From Orobanche coerulescens (Eukaryota > Streptophyta > Magnoliopsida > Lamiales > Orobanchaceae): DNA of 64,000 nt. The translations under genes and the position numbers were made by a program. Numbering within the stretch: position 1 is the first letter of the stretch; each line of letters opens with the position of its first letter. The stretch lies in contig CM065811.1 of assembly GCA_033398695.1 (NCBI GenBank), positions 116,545,501 to 116,609,500 of the forward strand, given 5' to 3'. Positions 56,831 through 64,000 of the stretch are shown piece by piece. The notes under the pieces were generated by a model. That model saw nothing but the letters and a program-made list of their open reading frames with translations, searched no databases and was not told where the DNA came from.

Positions 56831-57098
56831 TATCTTGTAGAATCTTTTGGGTAACGATTAATATTATTTAAAATTTGACTCGGGCCTAGAAATGACGAGA
56901 TGAAACGATGAATTAAAAATGAGAAATGAAACGGTATGATCACATGACTTGTCATGAATTAAAATGACGTAAATGGATTTGTATGATCATGAAATAAAAC
57001 TGGATTAAATGATAAAATTATTCGGGCATTAATTTAATAAAATTGGACATGCTTTCTATAATTCATAATAAATGTATATGCGGAATCGGGGCGTTACA
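56831..57098 (-). mobile_element. Element C LTR, third segment
   Basis: AT-rich, with no gene, ending CGGAATCGGGGCGTTACA at 57098. Read on minus it begins TGTAACGCCCC, a plausible LTR start. Shares style and the ctcgggcctagaaat motif (compare ctaggcccgtaaat at 33625) with the first segment. Confidence 0.55.
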
Positions 57099-57762
57099 CT
57101 ACCTGCCGATCCACCGAGTCCATAACCTCACTGCCCCTACTGTCTCGGCCGACTAGCGCGCGCAGCTAACCGGTCGTAGCGTATGCTGCCTCCCGGCCAT
57201 AGCGTGCGCTACGCCGGTTCCTGCCGCACCCGTCCGGCCAATGCCCGCAACCGTCAGACCAGTGCCCGACTACCAGGACTCGACGACTCGATTATCCAAA
57301 ATCGCACGGAACGAACACGACAAAACGCTCGTGGGCAACATCATCGACCCGAAATGAAATACCATGCAACAGTTAATCGCACGCGACCATGAAAAGGGTC
57401 AACAAATACGAATGCGGATACCCACAACTTTGGGTAAATTACAAAATGGCCCAAAATGCCCGAAAATCATGATACGTGATCGAATAACCAAACCGAAATT
57501 CACAACACGTCTAACAAAGTTAAACGGACTTACGGGAGACTCGAAACAGTAGTTTCGAATGAGATTCACAAGAATCAAACTCGAGTGCGGAAAAGTCGCT
57601 AAGAAACACGGAACTCAACAAAACGGCACCGAAACAAACTCGGATGTCAAAAAGTGCAGAATTAATCATTCTCAGAATGATGAAACGGTCCCAAGCGAGT
57701 CATCAAAACGGACTCTCACCAAAAAAAGAAAATTACCGGAAATCAAATTTGTGGATATTACA
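57099..57762 (-). mobile_element. G-family LTR fragment into which C inserted
   Basis: The right part (57420-57762, ending GTGGATATTACA) aligns with 3065-3407 of LTR G. The left part has tagcgcgcgc, tagcgtatgct and tagcgtgcgctacg, palindromes of the A/B type. It ends abruptly at the C LTR boundary. Confidence 0.7.
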
Positions 57763-59055
57763 TAAATAAACATATTTACGCATGAGAGTCGGTAATTTTT
57801 ACCTTTGACGCGAAGTGGTAGAAAATCCCTTTTTGATCGATTTATATCCTCTTCGTGTTCCTCTCCGATCTTCTTGTATTTCTACCTCAAGATCTTCTAG
57901 AGTATATCCCGTCTACGTCCGTATGTCGTGTGGGCAACAATCTACCGGATCAAATATGGACAGTTGGAGTTCGGCCGAAATCTCTTCTCAAGAAACTTAC
58001 GATTTTTGTTCTCTCTATTTTTCTTGAATATTTTGAGTATTTTAGAAAAATATTGTGTTAACTAAATTGTGGAATCCAAGACACAAGTCAAGATCCACAA
58101 TTAAAGACACACACAGAAAATCGATTTTCTTGGACAATGAAGGTAGAAAAATCGGCCACCCCTATGTCTTTATTTATAGGTGTTTTGAGCTACTCTAGGG
58201 ACCTTAAGGAGGATATGGTTAGGACTCCCAATACATGTCTTCTTTCCAATATTAGGACTCTTCCTAATATTAAGACTCTATTAATATCAACTTAGTCCAA
58301 TAATAAGTTAATATTGCACTTCCTACCCAAATCCCAAATTACGAAATTGGGCTCCTTTTAGAATTCATTATTTCCCGTGTTTAAGATATTCCATGTCCAT
58401 TAATTAATTTAAACTACTGACAGCTTTTAATTAATTAATATATTATACATGAGTATACCACTCGACCTTTATTATTATATCGAAAAATTAATTCCACCTG
58501 CAGGGTTTAATATAATAATCCTTCGAGTGCCTCAAGGGACATGATCAAGCCGACTGGCCGGGACACGATTTCTATCTATAATATTAATTATCATATAAAT
58601 AATAATATTGCCCAAAATATCGAGCATATTAAGTCAATCATTGTGGCTCTCACCCATGATAAATCAAAGCAATAAATATTAAATATATATAATTAAATAT
58701 TAATCACTAGAATTAAGAAATAATAATTATCTGAGATGTATGTTCTTCTTATAGTCAGTACAGAAGAATCTATCTCACCTCGATCCTGTTCAACATATAA
58801 CGAATAGGCTAATATATGTTAATGGTCAAGACCAACCAATCTCAAGCATATACTACAACCTCTCACATAACTGTCTAATGTTATATAGGTTGCGAACTAA
58901 ATATTACTATATAAGGAACCGATAATGTGGTCTTCTGTGTGACACGACACACCACATTATCTACAATATAAAGTAATTTAGACTGCATTTGCATAACCAT
59001 AGCGTGAATAAATATGCAAAACATGTGATAAATGAATTAAATATTCTCATAGATA
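57763..59055 (-). mobile_element. Unclassified minus-strand LTR or leader, AT-rich
   Basis: A TATA-like box reads CACCTATAAATAAAGAC on minus (58168-58184), followed leftward by a plant-like leader to 57763. The right 850 bp is AT-rich U3-like sequence without a gene. Assignment to an LTR rests on layout alone. Confidence 0.4.
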
Positions 59056-59949
59056 ATGACCGGGAAATTAGGTAATACAAGCATAAAGTATGCTTTGACG
59101 TATACAACCCTAACGGTGATCGCGGTCGCGGACGCGGACGAAGGAATGCTAAAAGAGAAGCTTCCTTCTAATCAGGCCAGCCACAGCTCAGGCGAGCCAC
59201 AAAGATCTATTAACAATGAACCAGAACCTGCTGTTCCCGAAATCCTTCGTCAGGTGGTTAACCAGATGACTCAGTTTGCCCAGGTCGTGGAATGAATGAA
59301 GGTGGCAGTAGGATTACAACAGGGAGAAAGACAGCAAGGTATCCCAGACTTGGGAAATCGAGGTGACCGATGGCTGCAAGAGGTGGCGAAGATGCAACCA
59401 CCCAAATTCGACGGTTTTTCTGAGACACCAACGTGGGATCATTGGTTAAAAGAACTGGAGAAAATTTTTGCCGGGATTAATTGCCCAGATGACCGGAGAG
59501 CCTCTATTGCTCAGTACTTTCTGATAGGGGAACCGTCCGAGTGGTGGGAAGCCATCCGGACTGTAGATCATGATGCCGACTGGGGAGAATTTAAATTGAT
59601 GATGGAAGCTCAGTACTTCCCTCGTCCGGTGAGGGAAGCCAAAGTTCGGGAGTTTTTCTCCGTGCAGCCTTCAGATGTGCCAGTATCTTAGGCGATTAAG
59701 ACGTTTAACCAGCAACTGGCATTTGTTCGACATCTGGTCAGAACAGATGCAGAAATGATGATCCATTTTGATGTGAGAATGAAACTAGAGATTTCGATTT
59801 CGAATGTACCACTCTCCGCCAATATCAGGATAAAGCATTGGCGTATGAAATCAAAGAAGCAACGATGGAAAAGTTTGCAGAATCCAAGAAGCAGAATGTC
59901 TCTGGTAGTTTCACAGAGCACAAGAGCAGTGGGCCCCGAAAGGCCCAGT
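59056..59949 (+). pseudogene. Gypsy gag fragment
   Basis: An RG-rich start is readable at about 59113 (GDRGRGRGRRNAKR in one frame). The body has VNQMTQFAQVVE, a TGA at 59293, PPKFDGFSETPTWDHWLKEL, the gag core AQYFLIGEPSEWWEAIR and LMMEAQYFPRPVREAKVREF. A TAG follows at 59689, then further frameshifted sequence. It is cut at 59950 by the copia LTR. It is distinct from the A, C and E gags. Confidence 0.8.
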
Positions 59950-61116
59950 TGTTGGCCACTTAAGTATACTGGATACAGTTTGGAAAATCGTTTAAACAAC
60001 AAACTGTATGGAATCTAAATCTGAGTGCGTAGCGGAAGTCTTGGATACAGTTAGTTGCCGTGATACAAAGAACGACGTATTAGGTGTATACTTAATATAT
60101 CACGCTTATTTCAAACAAGAAAAGGTAAGGTAAATAACACAAGAATTTAAGTGGTTCGAGGTAAACCCTCTACGTCCACCGGTCCTCCACACAGAGTAAA
60201 AGTTTATTATATAATTACTGCGTACACAACTACGTAATTATAAACAAACCTATCCTTGTATCGTTCACACAGATTGATACAAAGAATGTCGCTTTCAACC
60301 GTTCACACAGATTGGTTAAAGCTTCCTTCTTGACTAGCTTCTTCACACACGCCTAAAGCTTCGTCCTTATTCGTCCCACACAGGTCAGAATAACTTGTTG
60401 AGTTCACACAGAGCTCGGTTTTTACACAGAGGTAAAAGGTAGGTAACCAGGTAAGAACAGCAGCTTTGAATATCACGTTCTTGAGCTGATGATAGCTGTT
60501 CTTGATGTTGAGCACTGTATATCTCTTTCGTTCTAACTTGCAGTATGCTCTGGAGATATGTTTGCTCAGATGATAACTTTGATAGCTTTGAGAGTTATGT
60601 TACTTGGGTTCGTTCAGTTGGTTGGTGACTGATCTTCAATGTCTTCAAGGATATATATATAGCCTCTGAAGAAAGTATCCGTTGAGATGTCCGTTTGAAT
60701 AAGATTTCCTTCAACGGGAATATGACATGATCCGGATTTCGCGGGATTCTGAAGATCTGAAGACTGACAGTATTTAAATACTTTATCCTTGAGTATTTAA
60801 ATACTTCTTTGTTCAACGGGACTTGACTTGTGTTCTTTCTTGTCCTTTTGTGAACTGTATGGAAGATGACTGTATTTAGGGCATCGAGACAGTTTCCATA
60901 CTTGATCTTTTGCAAGTCTTCTTGCTGTACAGACGAGCTTCACTGATGCTGATTCGAGGCAGGTTTTCGATATAGGATAAAGCCTTGAATCCTCGATACA
61001 GTTTCCTTACTGTATATTTGGCATATATGTCAAAACCTTCTTAATAACAAATAACAATCGATACAGGGATCGGGTATCCCGGCTGATTCGATACAGGGTT
61101 ATTGTTTTTCCCAACA
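59950..61116 (-). mobile_element. Ty1/copia (Sirevirus-like) 3' LTR
   Basis: TGTTGG...CCAACA, 1167 bp. Read on minus it starts TGTTGGGAAAAACAATAACC. A TATA run (atatatatata, 60650-60662) has two AGTATTTAAATACT palindromes upstream at about 60769-60809. The motif gatacagtt/gatacaggg recurs many times. Minus orientation is fixed by the adjacent polypurine tract. Confidence 0.8.
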
Positions 61117-61145
61117 ATTTCCCCCTTTTTGACAATTTGCCAAGA
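61117..61145 (-). other. Copia polypurine tract
   Basis: Read on minus: AATTGTCAAAAAGGGGGAAA directly before TGTTGGG, the characteristic Sirevirus/copia PPT context. Confidence 0.85.
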
Positions 61146-61623
61146 CTAACTTACTTCAACTCTTCGAGTCTTCTTGATGATGCCAAAACCTTCTTCATGA
61201 AGCATTCTTCTTCGATGACTTCTGGCAGATTTCTTGGTCTTTTGTCAATAGGTCTGACTTAGTGACTTAGTCTACAATAATGAACTGCTCGCAGGCATGT
61301 TCGATACAGTTTGAGATTTATTACAACTTAAGCTTTATGATTGGCGCGCAGGCACAATCTTACAATGTATTCTAAGTTTACAACTGAAACTATGAACTAT
61401 TCGTAGACTAGTTCGTACAGCTTATTTTTCAATCAAGTTTATCTAACTTGAGATTCCTATCAAACAATTTTTAAGTAATCATACATAAACACAGTAGATT
61501 ACGAGTTGTAATCTTTCAAGACAAACAAACTATTTTATTGATATTCAAAATGATTGAGTACAAAGTTTGCTGTGTTGAATAGAAATTACAAAGACAAAAA
61601 TAATATACATAAATTTCATCTCC
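61146..61623. other. Noncoding stretch between copia ORF and PPT
   Basis: AT-rich, with no gene visible. It would be the 3' untranslated part of the minus-strand copia element. Confidence 0.5.
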
Positions 61624-63565
61624 TCATCTATAATCCGCATGCCTCCAAGGTCTCTTTCCTGGCTCATTCTCGGTGCCGCGCCACCAGTTTTGAAGTGAAT
61701 CATTGCCTCGTTCCTGGTAAATCGCTCTTCCTTCATATGAACGATCAAAGTCAAGTATCCAATCTTCTGGATGGGTGACCCGATCTCCTCTTCTATGTTT
61801 TGATTTCATCTCGACTTGGAGAGGGAGCTTACCTTCTTCTAGCATCTTTGAAAACTTGTCTGCCGCTTCCGCCAATGTTTTATAATTTTTGAAGATGGCG
61901 GATTCCCTGATGAGTCTGACAAAATATCTCATCAGTTCATTCTTCCTCCAGTGCTTCACTTCTTCGGCAGTTGGGTTGCGGTTGGTCGGCAGACGTATTT
62001 CCGAAGGTCTTTGGATAAGATTTTGCCAAGGGACATTTGGGTCATGGAATTCTGGTCTGGAGCCTGAAATTCTAAAGCTTTGGGATTGAGGTGCTAGCTT
62101 GTTCAATTCGGCAATGAGCATCGCCTCGAGCCTCAAATTCCCTTTCTGTTGCGGTCTTATTCTCCTTGCAGCCTTCTCGTGCCTCTTCCCCTTTTTTGGC
62201 TTCATCAAGACTTTGCAGGATTTCAAGAGCGGCGTCTGTTTGGTCTCGATGTCGTTTTATTCTTTCAACAAGGGACGAAAGAGTCTCGCGACATCTCTTG
62301 AATGCTTTTGTCGTGCGCACGCAGCTTGAGAGTCGTTCTCAATCATTGCACAAAGCGGTCTTGGCTTCACAATTCTTATCTTTGAAGCTTCCTCCTTCAA
62401 AGCTTTCTCTTGTTTATCTTCCATGATCTTCAAGGCTTGCTTGAAAACTTCCGCGTAAGGATGAATGCGTCGACAACTCGAGATACTTCGTGTTGAAGAG
62501 TGGTCATTTCTTCTACGGCAGAGGTGTGCATCCAATTCCCGCCTTTTCAACAAGATAAAGCGTTTCGCGTCTTGATAAATACATCAAGGCCAAGAGCTCG
62601 CAGCGCTCTTTACGTGCGGCAGAGATAGGAGAGTCAGCCGGGCGAAGTCTTGATGCAGTTCAACCTCCTTACGTTCACGGATGGACGTGAAGTAAGTTGG
62701 ACATCCTCGTGTTCGTTACCGTCCTCGGATTCCAAGGTTGCGGGCGGGAGTAGCTTCTTGTGGTACGGCGACAGTTGGTTGAAGCATCCTGTGGCGAAGG
62801 TTCTTCGGCAGATGCGGATGCAGGAGGGACCGAATCCTCCTGTTGGGCCGGGCAGAATGGCTTTTCGGTCGCAACAGGCTCGGGTGCCTGTTCCAAAATT
62901 TCTTGATCTTCCTCGACTGGAGGGACTGATTCCTCCTGGTCGGGAATGTTCTCCGGCTGTGGCGAAGGTGGATTGGCTTGGTTAGAAGGTCCTTCGTCTT
63001 TTCTGGATGGAGAGGCGGCTCGGGCTTCAGCCTCTTCACGGCTCATTCTCAGACCTGCTTGAAGAGCATCGTCGTCATCGTCTGAGTCATGATCGTCGTC
63101 AGCTTTTGGATTTATGGGAGAGTCCTCTGACTTCTTCTTTCCTTTTCTTCTTGCGTCGGATTTGTGCAGCAGGTGGCTTTCAATGAGATCTTTGCAAGAG
63201 GCGTTGTCCCATCGTAGCAGGGCCTCAATTTCAGTTGAGTCTGTTACTTCGGAGACGAACCGCTCTTCGTGGCTCCATTCGCTCCAGTTGTACAGTGTGT
63301 CGTACGGAGCTAGCCTATAGCCTTTCCATTGCAGGAATCTTTCGTACGCTTGTTCAATTTGAACCGAAAGAAGTGTTTGATTTATGATTGAGTCAGGGGA
63401 GGGACTTCGAATCACGTCTGGAGACGCTGTTTCGAGGGATTCCGGTACAGGTATGGGATCCTGCACGGAAGATCGACTCCTTGCAGGGGATGGTGCCCCG
63501 AAGGAAATTGGATCCTGCACGGGTGTGGAATCTGTTAGGCGTATTTTTATACGCTTATTCATCAT
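61624..63565 (-). pseudogene. Env-like extra ORF of a Sirevirus-like element, frameshifted
   Basis: About 650 codons upstream of the 3' LTR, where Sireviruses carry an envelope-like third gene. The N-terminal 296 codons (63565-62675, MMNKRIKIRLTDSTPVQ) are open: Ser/Pro-rich, a folded-looking block (FLQWKGYRLAPYDTLYNWSE), an acidic run DDDHDSDDDDD, then Pro/Glu-rich sequence. Two further frames (62553-62257, KQALKIMEDKQEKALKEEAS; 62226-61624, Lys/Arg-rich, VKHWRKNELMRYFVRL) continue it with helical, coil-like character. No pol is present to the right. I saw no clear signal peptide or membrane span, so 'env-like' is a positional label only. Confidence 0.5.
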
Positions 63566-63773
63566 TATTTTGTAGTATTTTGGAGTGTGAAATCATCTAA
63601 ATGAGCTTTTAATGCCTTAATTTTGCATGATTGACAGGAAATTGAAGTCCGGAAGCTTAAACGATGCAAAACGGGCGAAAACGGCAAAACTGGACTATGA
63701 TCCGCGGACAAGGAAGCCGAGCCGCAAAGGAAGACACCACCGAAGGGGCGTAGTAGTCAGACTGTGCCGCGGC

Positions 63774-63866
63774 AGCCCATGTGAGCCGTGGCACGTAAGG
63801 ATTTAATTACGCCTGTGTATTCAGATTTTAGCGATGTGCCGCGGCACAAGATGTGAGCCGCGGCAC
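63774..63866. repeat. Palindrome array GTGCCGCGGCAC
   Basis: Four copies: gtgccgcggca (63774), gagccgtggcac (63783), gtgccgcggcac (63836-63847) and gagccgcggcac (63855-63866), about 90 bp upstream of the TATA box. The same core is at 4561-4572. Confidence 0.9.
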
Positions 63867-63956
63867 ACTTAGCGGGATTTATACGTCTCGCGGATTTTGG
63901 GCCGTTTCAAGCCGATTTTCAACCGATTAATATGGACGCGATTTGTGGAGGTCTGA

Positions 63957-63969
63957 GCTATAAATAGGG
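63957..63969 (+). promoter_or_regulatory. TATA box of right-edge LTR
   Basis: GCTATAAATAGGG downstream of the GTGCCGCGGCAC array. Confidence 0.65.
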
Positions 63970-64000
63970 CTTAAGACCCTAATTTAATTATCGGGAATCA

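Larger units (their letters stand above)
63571..64000 (+). mobile_element. Upstream part of an LTR, cut by the window end
   Basis: GTGCCGCGGCAC palindromes at 63774-63866 lead to a TATA box GCTATAAATAGGG at 63957-63969 in plus orientation, followed by a leader that runs off the window. The left boundary is approximate. No gene. Confidence 0.6.

Overview
The window is plant nuclear DNA made almost entirely of nested LTR retrotransposons. The evidence is Ty3/gypsy and Ty1/copia gag-pol domains, LTRs of 1.2-3.6 kb bounded by TG...CA, primer-binding sites matching plant initiator tRNA-Met or the Athila/Tat type, and a plant LOG (cytokinin-activating enzyme) gene fragment. No intact single-copy host gene, tRNA, rRNA or CRISPR array was found. 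The species cannot be named; a large, repeat-rich angiosperm genome is the best reading.

Layout, left to right. 1-6651: degenerate, mostly minus-strand gypsy LTR fragments (family 'G'), including a roughly 1.1-kb inverted repeat. 6652-15192: Athila-like family 'H' in the order LTR - noncanonical interior - LTR - gag/protease interior; the first interior carries an intronless LOG pseudogene with its own TATA-like promoter and a second broken ORF. 15193-18672: 5' part of gypsy element 'A' (LTR, PBS, gag start). 18673-28354: element 'B', two 3.6-kb LTRs around a noncoding interior. 28351-29032: a second copy of A's leader and gag, truncated. 29033-32932: minus-strand gypsy gag-pol 'C', open in one frame apart from seven TAG codons. 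32933-57098: the C LTR, split by three later insertions. These are 'D' (34794-43205, target duplication agata, a gag-only element with an antisense intron-containing gene), 'F' (about 43390-56830, a non-LTR retroelement with N-terminal zinc finger, reverse transcriptase and C-terminal restriction-like endonuclease), and 'E' (44621-54067, target duplication ttgat, a chromovirus that landed inside F's ORF). 57099-64000: LTR and gag fragments, a Sirevirus-like copia LTR with an env-like ORF, and the start of another LTR.

Elements H, C and E encode gag plus all or part of pol; B and D look non-autonomous and would need proteins supplied in trans. Insertion order from nesting: C before D and F; F before E; H before A; A before B. 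The most notable shared property is that at least seven LTR families each carry an array of short palindromes just upstream of the LTR TATA box, each family with its own core sequence. Near-identical repeats in the window differ mainly at CAG/CTG/CCG sites, so some frameshifts may be sequencing artefacts linked to CHG methylation.
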